Origin: Planctomycetaceae bacterium
GTDB lineage: Bacteria; Planctomycetota; Planctomycetia; Pirellulales; Pirellulaceae
Direction of reading: 5' to 3'
Length of the DNA: 64,000 nucleotides
Assembly (NCBI GenBank): GCA_002724245.1
Contig: PBOG01000062.1
Location: 21,909-85,908 of the forward strand
Shown here: piece after piece, positions 44,084 to 52,091 of the stretch
How positions within the stretch are numbered: position 1 is the stretch's first letter
Layout of the letters: each line of letters begins with the position of its first letter
Notes under the pieces: model-generated
Seen by the model: the letters and a program-made list of their open reading frames with translations, nothing else
Database searches by the model: none
What the model was told of the DNA's origin: nothing
Translations under genes and position numbers: made by a program

Positions 44084-45379
44084 TTATTCCACCGGGCGAT
44101 CCGGAAATCGGATCGCCAATGACCGTCGTTGCTTGCCACGTTGCACCACAATCGGCATCGTGTCACCGTAGTCCTTTTGCAGCATGGGATACGCGTGCAG
44201 CTGTTGAATCGTCATGTCACGTCGCAGCCCGTCCAGGGCGACAATGATGTCGCCAACGCGCAGTCCTGCGCGGCGCGTGTGGGCGCCCCAGATAAAAGTG
44301 ACTTTCAGTCCTAATTGACCAGTCGGAATCCCGTGTTTCTGTTTTTCTCGCGCACTCAGTTTCTTTCCCCACAAGCCGCAATTAGGGCCAGCCACGTGGA
44401 GTGACTCACGCCACGACGGGTCGGCCGTGTGGCGCCAGTTTCCCGAGAGCTGTAGCCGACTCGTTTTTGATTTGTCAGCTCGCAGGTAGTTGACGGTCAG
44501 TTCGCCGACCGCTGGAGTCTTTTCCAGGACTCGCGAGAAGTCGGCGAAGGTCAAAATGCGGTAGCCGTTGACGGACTGTACCTGGTCACCCGGCCGCAAG
44601 CCACTTTGGCTGGCGGGTGATTCAGGAGTAATGTCGATAACGAGAGTTTGCTGGTCTGGATCGATTGCGATTCCCAGATTGGCAGGGGTTGGGTAGGTAA
44701 ATACCTGGTCTCGTCGAAACCGATTCAGGGCCCGTGCATGCTTCAGATTGGCGACTTTGACATCGTGGCAGTGAATGCACTTGTTGTCCCGATTTGCCAG
44801 CATGGCGTTCATGGCCGGCAGCTGTTCCGGCACGCGGGGCTTGAGGCCTCGGGGTTCGTAGCGGCTAGCCTGGACTGATTTCGTGCGATGCAGTTCGATG
44901 ACCTGACGCATCACGCGCGCCAGGGATTGCTGACTGAGGTGGGATTCGGCGTTTTTGTCCAGTCGGCCACCGTAGCGCGCGTAGAAACGATCATTCCCAT
45001 CCATGAAGAAGCTCATCCAGGTCAAATCGTATTCAAACTGGAACAGGTCCAGGTTGACTCCGTTCATGGACTGGATACGTACGCAAATGAACCGCTGAGC
45101 CAGTTCGGCGATTTCAGGGTCTTGGCGGACAACCTGCCCGTCGAAGTCGGCACAGGCTACTCAGCGTTCACAGCGAAAAACGACGAACAGGGGTTTTCCG
45201 GTCTGACGGGCCTGTTGTTTTCCTGCCTGGTAGCTGTAAATCCACTCGATCTTGCCGTCCACCTTTTGTACCGCGATTTTTTCGGCGGTCGTGCCGGGTG
45301 TTGCCCAGAGCGGCAGGCAGACCAGCAGGGGGACGAAAACAAGCCTCAGAATTCTGGTACTGCATCTGAGATTGTGCAT
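44084..45379 (-). CDS. Candidate selenoprotein: thioredoxin-like, heme-motif, double-PDZ protein (in-frame TGA)
   Basis: Two open frames, 45161-45379 and 44084-45067, are in the same phase and separated only by one TGA (45161-45163) and 31 sense codons. Read through, they give a 431-residue exported protein. Residues 1-32 are a signal peptide (RLVFVPLLVCLPLWATPG). Residues 60-110 resemble a thioredoxin N-terminal half: GKPLFVVFRCER, U73, then VACADFDGQVVRQDPEIAEL, so TGA stands at the first position of a CxxC motif (UVAC). A heme-type CIHCH is at about 201-205, and PDZ domains are at about 234-300 and 352-424. From memory, related planctomycete proteins carry Cys at this position. A SECIS-like hairpin follows the TGA. 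Alternatives are a recent nonsense mutation or a sequencing error. The gene heads a unit with DUF1549/DUF1553, DUF1501 and PPC genes. Confidence 0.7.
45121..45146 (-). promoter_or_regulatory. Candidate bacterial SECIS element
   Basis: Starting 14 nt after the TGA, the mRNA can fold with CGGGC pairing GUCCG (5 bp, one G-U) around an AGGUU apical loop. After an A-C mismatch and a bulged C, G-C and CUU/AAG pairs extend the stem. The loop lies 25 nt from the TGA, within the range of known bacterial SECIS elements, and begins AGGU as in the E. coli fdhF element (recalled, not searched). The hairpin is within coding sequence, as expected for bacteria. Confidence 0.5.
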
Positions 45380-45766
45380 CGTTTGTCCGTTTGAAGAGCA
45401 GCTCTCTGTGGTGGAATCTGGCACGTCTCCATCGTATTCACCTGGGGACGGGTGTGAAAGAGATACCGAAACAGAAAAGGCCGAGTCGTGCAGGTGATGA
45501 CATGTTGTGCGTCGTAGCGAGCCAGGTGAGTTGACGCGATGTCAAGCCGGTGAAGATGTAACGGCTGCAGCGAAAACACCGTCGATATCGTGAGAAATTG
45601 CTTCAATCTTACCTGGGGCAACTGGACATGCGCGAATCTTGATTCCGAAATTCCTTGGGTAGTAGCAGAACTGGTCGGATCAAGAACTTACTGTTGCAAA
45701 GGCTGTCAGGAGCACGTTCCTGTGATCAGACGTGTTTCGGCAGCCGTGGTCCGTAGTGAGGAAACT
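45380..45766. other. Divergent intergenic region
   Basis: About 390 bp between the TGA-containing gene and the outer-membrane barrel gene. The plus-strand frame is open from 45590 but the peptide before 45767 has no family character. A good GAGGA ribosome-binding site is at 45758-45763. No metal-regulator operator or promoter was convincingly identified. Confidence 0.5.
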
Positions 45767-47347
45767 ATGAAGATGCGCTGTAGATTGGCCAGTCATACAC
45801 TTCTAGAGAAGGCAGGCGACAGCTGGCGTCTGCTCTCCGGTTGCTTGCTAGCAATTTTTCTAGCAGGTTCTGCATTGAAGGCACAGGATCCGGTGGCTCC
45901 CCCAGTAGACCCGCTTGACGCTGCTGTGCGGCGTTTGCCCTTCATTCCAACTCCGACGAGTCGCGGTGAGCTCGCCAATCCCAATGTGGGCAATTCTCTG
46001 ACTCCAACGGGAGCTCGCGCCAACGGATTGATTGATTTGTCAGCGACGGTCGGCGGGGCCGTGGGTGGTGCGACAGTCGATGATGAAACGCTGCTCGGGT
46101 TACAGTCTGGCCACCACGACCCCAACCAGCGTGGCTTCACCTTGCAGACGACGGAGCTGACGGTTGCCGGAGATGTCGACCCTCATCTGAACGCCGCAGG
46201 GGTTTTCAATATTGGAATTGACGGACGGTCTGGAGAGACCATTTTTGAGTTGGAAGAGTCTTATTTTCGCACGACCTATCTGCATGAGATTCTGGAAGCA
46301 GAGTGGAGTGAGAACCTGGAACTGAAAGGCGGTATGTTTTACGCCGATTTCGGGCGGGTGAATCGCCAGCACGCCCACATGTGGGATTGGCTGGATCAAC
46401 CGGTGATCATCGGTCGCATGTTTGGTATTGATGGCCTGCGCGGGCTCGGCCTGCGTGGAGCCTGGCTTGCGCCCACCGAACGTTACAACATGTTCTACTT
46501 TGGCGCGCACAACGCACACGGAGAGACGCTGCACAGCTTCTATCAGGCTGGCGAAGGAGCACATAGCCACGGTGGCCACGGCGGGCATGACGAGCACGAG
46601 GGTGAAGAGCACGAGGGTGAAGAAGAGCACGAGGGTGAAGAAGAGCATCATGACGAGCACGCGATCCTCGGCAGTACGATTGGTGGCTGGGCTGCCACGG
46701 ACAATACGTTTCGGGATGCGGGTGACTTGCTTTACACCACCCGCTGGGAGACCTCCTGGGTAGGCGGAGCTGCTGAAGACCGTACCTGGCTGCTCGGCCT
46801 GTCGGGAGCCTTTGGACCGAACAACACCGGTACCATGGGGTATACCCGGATCTATGGCACCGATCTGACCATGAAGTGGGTTCCTGAAGAAAACCAGCGT
46901 GGCTGGCCCTATCTTATCTGGCAGAGCGAAGTGCTGGGGCGGCACTACTTCGCCCAGGGATTTGAGCATGAGCACGAAGAAGATGGTGTGACGGAAGAGG
47001 AAGAAGTTGATGGCCGTCGTCTGATTGACTGGGGTTTGTACACCCAGTTGCTTTATGGCTGGAAACCGAACTGGTCGGTGGGACTTCGCTACGAGTATGC
47101 CGACGGCAGTGGCGCCAGCCTGGACGGAGACTTTGAAGAGATGGCGCGCTCCAGTGATGTGACGCGTGATCGTCGCTCTCGATTTTCTCCGCTAGTGGTC
47201 TGGACTCCCTCGCACTTCACGCGGCTTCGTTTGCAGTACAACCTGGATCGCGCGGATTCTCTGCGGGAAGAGCACGGAGGTCGTTCGCACGGCTTCTGGC
47301 TGGGGATTGACTTTATGTATGGTGTCCATCCCGCCCACGCGTTCTAG
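45767..47347 (+). CDS. Outer-membrane beta-barrel protein with His/Glu-rich loop
   Basis: An exported protein of about 526 residues. The ATG at 45767 has GAGGA upstream and begins a leader ending LAGSALKAQ. The rest shows alternating beta-strand patterns with aromatic girdles (ENLELKGGMFYADFGRVN, YTQLLYGWKPNWSVGLRYEY, HFTRLRLQYNLDRAD) and ends with terminal Phe (VHPAHAF), a common barrel-assembly signal. Residues about 264-298 are extremely His/Glu-rich (HSHGGHGGHDEH, then HEGEE-type repeats) and probably form a surface metal-binding loop. No TonB plug domain is seen, so it is porin-like. It converges with a zinc/manganese ABC operon, which suggests metal passage across the outer membrane. 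Confidence 0.75.
   Translation: MKMRCRLASHTLLEKAGDSWRLLSGCLLAIFLAGSALKAQDPVAPPVDPLDAAVRRLPFIPTPTSRGELANPNVGNSLTPTGARANGLIDLSATVGGAVGGATVDDETLLGLQSGHHDPNQRGFTLQTTELTVAGDVDPHLNAAGVFNIGIDGRSGETIFELEESYFRTTYLHEILEAEWSENLELKGGMFYADFGRVNRQHAHMWDWLDQPVIIGRMFGIDGLRGLGLRGAWLAPTERYNMFYFGAHNAHGETLHSFYQAGEGAHSHGGHGGHDEHEGEEHEGEEEHEGEEEHHDEHAILGSTIGGWAATDNTFRDAGDLLYTTRWETSWVGGAAEDRTWLLGLSGAFGPNNTGTMGYTRIYGTDLTMKWVPEENQRGWPYLIWQSEVLGRHYFAQGFEHEHEEDGVTEEEEVDGRRLIDWGLYTQLLYGWKPNWSVGLRYEYADGSGASLDGDFEEMARSSDVTRDRRSRFSPLVVWTPSHFTRLRLQYNLDRADSLREEHGGRSHGFWLGIDFMYGVHPAHAF
46592..46642 (+). repeat. 15/18-bp tandem repeats coding the HEGEE(E) loop
   Basis: GAGCACGAGGGTGAA occurs three times in tandem (46592, 46607, 46625), the last two with an extra GAA. 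The code is E-H-E-G-E(-E), giving the acidic/His-rich loop of the barrel protein. Near-identity at DNA level points to recent slippage expansion. Confidence 0.85.
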
Positions 47348-47362
47348 TGGGGATCATGCTGT

Positions 47363-47397
47363 GGCGTAGAGACCGCGATTATGGCGGTCTCTACGCC
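47363..47397. terminator. Bidirectional terminator hairpin, 14-bp perfect stem
   Basis: Arms GGCGTAGAGACCGC and GCGGTCTCTACGCC pair perfectly around a 7-nt loop, exactly between the convergent stops at 47347 and 47404. There is no long T-run, but stem strength and position strongly support shared termination of the barrel gene and the metal ABC operon. Confidence 0.8.
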
Positions 47398-47403
47398 GGG
47401 TGG

Positions 47404-48333
47404 TCAGCGGTGGGACGCCCTGCCCTGTTGCCATCGCAACCGAAGTTGCTGGTAGCACCAGGCTGGTAGCAGGGCGACTCCTAACAGAAAGATCGCCAGC
47501 TGTTCCGATGGGTAGCCTGTGGACCAGCCCGGAATGAGCTCCGGGACAAAGACCAGCAACGTGGCACCCAATGCGACGATGGGGCTGGCGATCAGTACAG
47601 TCCGCATCGTGTGGCAGCAGCTGCGCGCAATCAGGGCGGGCAACACAAGCATTCCGAAAGTGTAGAGCAGGCCCGAGAAGCGAATCGCCAGTCCGATGCA
47701 GATCGCCAGCCAGATGGCGTAGATCCATTGCCAGAGACTGGCACGCATTCCCGAGGAGCTTGCCATCTCAGGATCCGTGGCCAGTAGAAGTTGTCCGCGC
47801 CACGTCGCCGACAGGACCAGGAGGGTGACCATGGCGACGAGCGCCAGTAACACGTTTTCGCTTTGAGCGGCTCCCAGGATACTGGAAGAGTGGACACGGT
47901 GAATCTCTTCCAGACTGTGCGGGCTCTTGGCGACCAGGAGATTGGCGCCCACGGTGGACACGAGAAAAATCCAACCGATACGTGCTTCATACGCGTTTCG
48001 TGATCGGCCTCGGCCAACCACGATCAAGGAAGCGGCGACGGCGCTGATCACGGCCATGGTGGTTTTGAAGGAGTCGGAATGGTACCAGTTGGTGGCGTGA
48101 TCGTCGTCGGGTGTGTGGTGGTGCACGGTGGAGTATTGTGCCAATACCAACGCGAGGGCAATGCCCAGGGTGGAGGCGGCCGAGATGGCGGCGCCGGTGA
48201 AGATCTGGTTGCGGGCGACAACCAACACGCCGGTGAGCGACAGGGTGACTGCGATCAAGATCCCCTGCGCAAACATGTTCTGGTACAACGTCCAGTGGAA
48301 TGCCAGTTCCGAGAGGAAGGATTCGGTCATCAC
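47404..48333 (-). CDS. Zinc/manganese ABC transporter permease
   Basis: A 309-residue inner-membrane permease of the ZnuB/MntB (ABC-3) family with about eight helices. Family features include FMAQGILIAVTLSLTG-like (residues 18-35), LVVARNQIFTGAAISAASTLGIALAL and the coupling region around FSGLLYTFGMLVLPALIA. A loop near residues 70-85 is His/Asp-rich (VHHHTPDDDH), as in several zinc permeases. It overlaps the ATPase gene by 4 bp and ends at the shared terminator. Zn versus Mn cannot be decided. Confidence 0.9.
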   Translation of the reverse strand: MMTESFLSELAFHWTLYQNMFAQGILIAVTLSLTGVLVVARNQIFTGAAISAASTLGIALALVLAQYSTVHHHTPDDDHATNWYHSDSFKTTMAVISAVAASLIVVGRGRSRNAYEARIGWIFLVSTVGANLLVAKSPHSLEEIHRVHSSSILGAAQSENVLLALVAMVTLLVLSATWRGQLLLATDPEMASSSGMRASLWQWIYAIWLAICIGLAIRFSGLLYTFGMLVLPALIARSCCHTMRTVLIASPIVALGATLLVFVPELIPGWSTGYPSEQLAIFLLGVALLPAWCYQQLRLRWQQGRASHR

Positions 48334-49010
48334 AGGCCCCCGCCAAGCGTATCTTCCAGCGGGTCGAAGTGGGGGCGCTCCAGCGCGACGGCGCCGCCGT
48401 TGGATAGCAGGGCGCAGTGGCTGGCGTATTGCTTGACCGCCTGGAGGTTGTGCGAAACAACGAGCAGGGTAATTCCGTCGGTTGCGTTCAGGTCACGCAA
48501 CTGCTCAAGTAAAGCGGATTGGATTTCCACATCCAGCCCGCGGGTTGGTTCGTCGGCAATGAGCACTTTGGGACGCCGTACGAGAGCCCGAGCAATCCGC
48601 GCTCGCTGCTGCTGCCCTCCAGACAATTCCCAGTAGCTCTGGTTGGCCTGTGCCGCGAGGTTCGTGCGTTCCAGCGCGTAATCCAAATTTGCCCTCAGGT
48701 CACGTCGTGGCAGTCGGGCGCCTACGGAGCCTAGGGAGATAAATTCAGCAGTGGTGGTGGGGAGCGTCTCTTCGATACGCAGTGTCTGCGGAACGACCCC
48801 CAGACGGGAATGGTCTTGCATGGCACCGGAAAACGACAGAGTGCCTCCCAGGGGCGTCAGTTGTCGCAGTAACGTCCGCACCAGCGTGGTTTTTCCTGTG
48901 CCGTTTCTGCCCGTGATGAACCAGAACTGACCGGCCTGGATATGAAGATCAATCCCGCGCAGGATAATCTGGCTGCCGTAGCCGAGTGACAGGTTCGTGG
49001 CATCGATCAT
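48330..49010 (-). CDS. Zinc/manganese ABC transporter ATPase
   Basis: A 226-residue ZnuC/MntA-type ATPase. Walker A GRNGTGKT (about 37-44), Q-loop GVVPQTL, signature LSGGQQQRARIARAL, Walker B VLIADEPTRGLD and H-loop LVVSHNL are all intact. The ATG at 49010 overlaps the binding-protein stop (49007) as ATGA; the longer frame to 49082 lies inside that gene. It powers the permease encoded next. Confidence 0.93.
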   Translation of the reverse strand: MIDATNLSLGYGSQIILRGIDLHIQAGQFWFITGRNGTGKTTLVRTLLRQLTPLGGTLSFSGAMQDHSRLGVVPQTLRIEETLPTTTAEFISLGSVGARLPRRDLRANLDYALERTNLAAQANQSYWELSGGQQQRARIARALVRRPKVLIADEPTRGLDVEIQSALLEQLRDLNATDGITLLVVSHNLQAVKQYASHCALLSNGGAVALERPHFDPLEDTLGGGL

Positions 49011-50059
49011 GGCATTGGTTGCGCAATTTGCGGGGCGGTCAGACGCAACAGACGCACTAGTTCGTGCACATTGTAGTCGCACATTTTCAGGAATGTCTCG
49101 GTATTGGGGCGTGCCTCGACCTGGTGTGCCATCTTGGCGACGGTGGCATTGGTGTTGGCTTCAACGAAGCGGGCATGGCGTGGGTCGTAATAGGCGTTCG
49201 CCAGGATGACTTTCACCCCTTTGGTCCGAATGAGTTGTATGACCGTCGCCAAATGGCGTGGTGTCGGTTGCATGCCCGGTTGCGGCTCCAGGTGCCCCAG
49301 CATCTTGAAGCCGAGGGTGTGTGCGAAGTAGGGCCACATCTGGTGGTCATCGACCAGGGCGGTGCCTCTGAATGGTCGTAACATTCCCAGCCACCCTTCG
49401 AGTTGTGACAGTTCGCCCTGGCTCTCCAGGTATTGGTCCATACGGCCAAAACTGTTCAGTAAGGTAAGTTTGTCCAACTGTGTGTCTCGGTACTTGTTTG
49501 CCAGTTTCTCGCCGAGGTAGAGCTGGGCAAAACGTTGGGAAAAATTCTGGAAACGCTTTTCAAAGTACTCCGCATCGTCGGGCCACAGTTGGCTGAAGCG
49601 GCTTTTGATCAATCGGGCCACCTTCAGTCCGTGAATCGGCGAGACCAGGAAATGTGGATTTCCTCCCGGGTGTACATCACCTTGGCTGCGCGAGATGCGT
49701 CCCTTGGGCACGAGCATAGGTGTGACCGCCCTCGAAGCATCAATGTAGGCAGGGCCCCTGATTTGGATAACGCGGTTCCGTGAGTTGCGCAGCAACGGTG
49801 GCAGCCAACCGATTTCAAGCTGCAACCCGACGAGGACGAGCGCGTCGGCTCGCGCTAGATCCCGGATGAAGGTGGGACGCGGTACCACAAAGTGCGGGTC
49901 TTCGGCACCTTTGCCAAACGTGGTGACGTGAATCCGGTCACCACCGACTTGTTTTGCGAGATCACCCAGTTCTGGGACGGTGGCACAGACAGAATATTGG
50001 GCACGGGCTGGCGTGGCCAGGAGCGCGCAGAATACAAGTGTGAGGTTGAGTTTCACCAT
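49007..50059 (-). CDS. Zinc/manganese ABC transporter substrate-binding protein
   Basis: A 350-residue cluster 9 (ZnuA-type) periplasmic metal-binding protein, leader MVKLNLTLVFCALLATPARA. Metal ligands can be assigned: His in EDPHFVVPRP, His in GGNPHFLVSP, His in VDDHQMWPYF and Asp in NAYYDPRHARF. It lacks the His-rich flexible loop found in many ZnuA proteins. It is followed by ATPase and permease genes with 4-bp overlaps and preceded by a small Cys-rich membrane-protein gene 90 bp upstream. Confidence 0.9.
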   Translation of the reverse strand: MVKLNLTLVFCALLATPARAQYSVCATVPELGDLAKQVGGDRIHVTTFGKGAEDPHFVVPRPTFIRDLARADALVLVGLQLEIGWLPPLLRNSRNRVIQIRGPAYIDASRAVTPMLVPKGRISRSQGDVHPGGNPHFLVSPIHGLKVARLIKSRFSQLWPDDAEYFEKRFQNFSQRFAQLYLGEKLANKYRDTQLDKLTLLNSFGRMDQYLESQGELSQLEGWLGMLRPFRGTALVDDHQMWPYFAHTLGFKMLGHLEPQPGMQPTPRHLATVIQLIRTKGVKVILANAYYDPRHARFVEANTNATVAKMAHQVEARPNTETFLKMCDYNVHELVRLLRLTAPQIAQPMP

Positions 50060-50149
50060 AGATTGCTCCAGAGAAAAATTCCGGAAACGGCAGACGCATC
50101 GCCAGAGAGCAGGCGTGCGCGCAAAACGATTCCTCCATCAAATCACGGA

Positions 50150-50542
50150 TCAGGAGGAGGCTTTGGGCGGTGCCCGCGGGTGATACTCAGAGGTCGGTTG
50201 CAGAGGCTGGTTGATCGCAACGGAAGATCGTGACTCGTCCAGCAAGTCGTCGGGGCGATCAAAGGATGTGCCAAAATAGCAGAGCTGCGGCGTGGCCAAT
50301 AGTTGACAGAACAAGCATACCGCGGGAAGGCTGGAAATCATCGCGCTGGGCGTGTTTTCAGTGGCCAGTTGACTGTCCCGGGCGGATTGAACACGCGACT
50401 GGCAGCAGGCGTAGGACTGTTGGCCAGGCGAGCAGCCCCGGTGCTGACTCAGGACAGGGTGCAAGATTCCCCCGAAAACCGTTGTGGCCATGTACAGCAA
50501 AAAACTGCCAACCACGGTCATTTTGTGGAACGCTGGAAACAT
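50150..50542 (-). CDS. Small Cys-rich protein, DUF2946-like
   Basis: A 130-residue protein with an N-terminal hydrophobic helix (MTVVGSFLLYMATTVFGGIL), Cys clusters (GCSPGQQSYACC and PAVCLFCQLLA) and a C-terminal PRAPP, a layout reminiscent of DUF2946 proteins that accompany metal-homeostasis genes. The family assignment is tentative. It lies 90 bp upstream of the zinc/manganese binding-protein gene on the same strand and may be the first gene of that operon. Confidence 0.5.
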   Translation of the reverse strand: MFPAFHKMTVVGSFLLYMATTVFGGILHPVLSQHRGCSPGQQSYACCQSRVQSARDSQLATENTPSAMISSLPAVCLFCQLLATPQLCYFGTSFDRPDDLLDESRSSVAINQPLQPTSEYHPRAPPKASS

Positions 50543-50759
50543 AGTCGCAACGTGGTTCTGCGTGACGTCGTCACGGTTTGGAATAGTATTTCAGCATAGC
50601 AACGAACGAGAAGCACTGGAAGCGGGGCATGCACGTCCCTCCCTCAAATAGGGCCAGTAGCATGGCATGGATGGATTCAGATCACAGGGAGAGACGCGGT
50701 TTGTGGGGAATCTGTTGACCAGGCAAGTGGAAATGGTTTTCGCGTTTCTGGCGGCGGGA

Positions 50760-52091
50760 TCATGGAAGACGGGGGGGGCTGACCGTCGGTGCTTTCCCTG
50801 TCAGCGATTTCAGAAACGCGATTAGCAGGGGAATTTCAGAGAAGCTCTGGCCACGTAACGCCTTGGTGTCAGGTGGCAGGCCATCTGGGCCGTTGTCGGG
50901 AATGCCCCGGTAGTAGAACGTGACCACGTCTTCCAGGGTTTTCATGGAACCGTCGTGCATATAGGGCCCGGTCTCGGCGATCTGGTGTAGTGAGGGGGTA
51001 CGGAAACGGAAGCGGTCTTTCCGGTGGCCGCTGACTTGCGCTCGGCCGGCATCGCGGAAAGAGACACCAAGTCGATAGAATTTGCCATCACTTAGCAGGG
51101 GGCCATGGTGACAGCGGATACAGCCGGCTTCACCTCGAAACAGTTCGAAGCCAGCTTGGGCGTCGGCGGAAATCGCGGTCTTGTCGCCACGGAGGAAGCG
51201 GACAAAGGGAGATGGTCCGGTAACCAGGGTGCGCTGAAACGCGGCTAAGGCTCGGGCGACCCCTTGCCGATCGGGGGGGCGATTGAAAGCCTGCTGGAAT
51301 GCCGCCACGTATCCAGGTAGGCGGTTCAACTCGATTTCGAGTTCAGCCAATGGTTGGTTCATTTCGGCCGTCGAACGCAGCGGGGCCAGAGCTTGTTGCT
51401 CCAGGCTGGTTGCGCGTCCGTCCCAGAACAGGTTGCCATAATAGCCGACGTTAAGGCAGCTAGGTGTGTTTCTGGTGAGCCGTTTTCCTCCGGCTCCTGG
51501 AGAAGCGACCAGCCCGTCGGTGAACGCTTTGTCAGGCCGATGGCACGAGGCGCAGCTCAATCGATTGTCTCCCGACAGCCGCGGGTCAAAAAAGAGCATC
51601 TTCCCCAGCGCCACGCGAGCGGGGGTCGTCGGGTTGTCGGCGGGGACAGGAACCAACGCGGGCAGGCGAGCCAGTCGCCTGGTCCCGCCTCGCTGCCTGG
51701 CCATGGTGTACCACAATCGTGGCGATCCGATGGGGAATGTTTCTGGCCTCCACACGGCACGCGGGATGAACAGGTTGTGATTCAGGGGGGTGGAGAGTTG
51801 TGAGACTGATGCATTGCGTCTCGCGGCACCTTGAGCTGGCCAGAGGACGTGTCCAGACAACGTGTCTTGAACCGCCACAGGGAAAGATAGTGTTTGTAGT
51901 GCTGACGCATGCCGGTGCCCTGCGCGAGCCATTGGGCCGTCGGCGAGGACTAGTATTACCAGAAGCCAGGCGGGCGCCAGAGAAATGTGGGCCGCCACAG
52001 AATTCGCCAGCACTTCACTACGACCAGGTTGGCCTCGACTGGATGGTTGGCGGGGCACACTGCTCGGTCGGTGCGTGCTGTGCATGTTCAC
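50760..52091 (-). CDS. Di-heme cytochrome c peroxidase/MauG family protein
   Basis: A 443-residue exported protein with two c-type heme motifs: CASCHRPDKAF around residues 180-190 and CIRCHHGPLLS around 325-335. Other family features are LGKMLFFDPRLSGDNRLSC, NTPSCLNVGYYGNLFWDGR and the C-terminal FRTPSLHQIAETGPYMHDGS with the distal heme ligand region. It reduces peroxide or oxidises protein/organic substrates in the periplasm. Its start overlaps the stop of the upstream DUF1501 gene by 4 bp, so it is coupled to the DUF1501-DUF1549/1553 module. Confidence 0.92.
   Translation of the reverse strand: MNMHSTHRPSSVPRQPSSRGQPGRSEVLANSVAAHISLAPAWLLVILVLADGPMARAGHRHASALQTLSFPVAVQDTLSGHVLWPAQGAARRNASVSQLSTPLNHNLFIPRAVWRPETFPIGSPRLWYTMARQRGGTRRLARLPALVPVPADNPTTPARVALGKMLFFDPRLSGDNRLSCASCHRPDKAFTDGLVASPGAGGKRLTRNTPSCLNVGYYGNLFWDGRATSLEQQALAPLRSTAEMNQPLAELEIELNRLPGYVAAFQQAFNRPPDRQGVARALAAFQRTLVTGPSPFVRFLRGDKTAISADAQAGFELFRGEAGCIRCHHGPLLSDGKFYRLGVSFRDAGRAQVSGHRKDRFRFRTPSLHQIAETGPYMHDGSMKTLEDVVTFYYRGIPDNGPDGLPPDTKALRGQSFSEIPLLIAFLKSLTGKAPTVSPPRLP

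Noticed and set aside
45161..45163. TGA treated as the true stop of a short 72-residue protein plus a separate downstream gene starting at 45067
   Set aside because: The downstream start would fall inside the thioredoxin-like fold with no signal peptide, while the joined frame gives one coherent exported protein. A nonsense mutation remains possible and is stated as the alternative.
46100..46975. Minus-strand frame of 291 codons opposite the barrel protein
   Set aside because: Shadow; the plus-strand product has signal peptide, barrel pattern and terminal Phe.
50560..50600. AT-rich imperfect palindrome (GAATAGTATTTC) upstream of the small Cys-rich gene and metal ABC operon, considered as a Zur or Mn-regulator operator
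   Set aside because: Arms are only 4-5 bp and unequal, and it does not match a known Zur, Fur or MntR consensus well enough.
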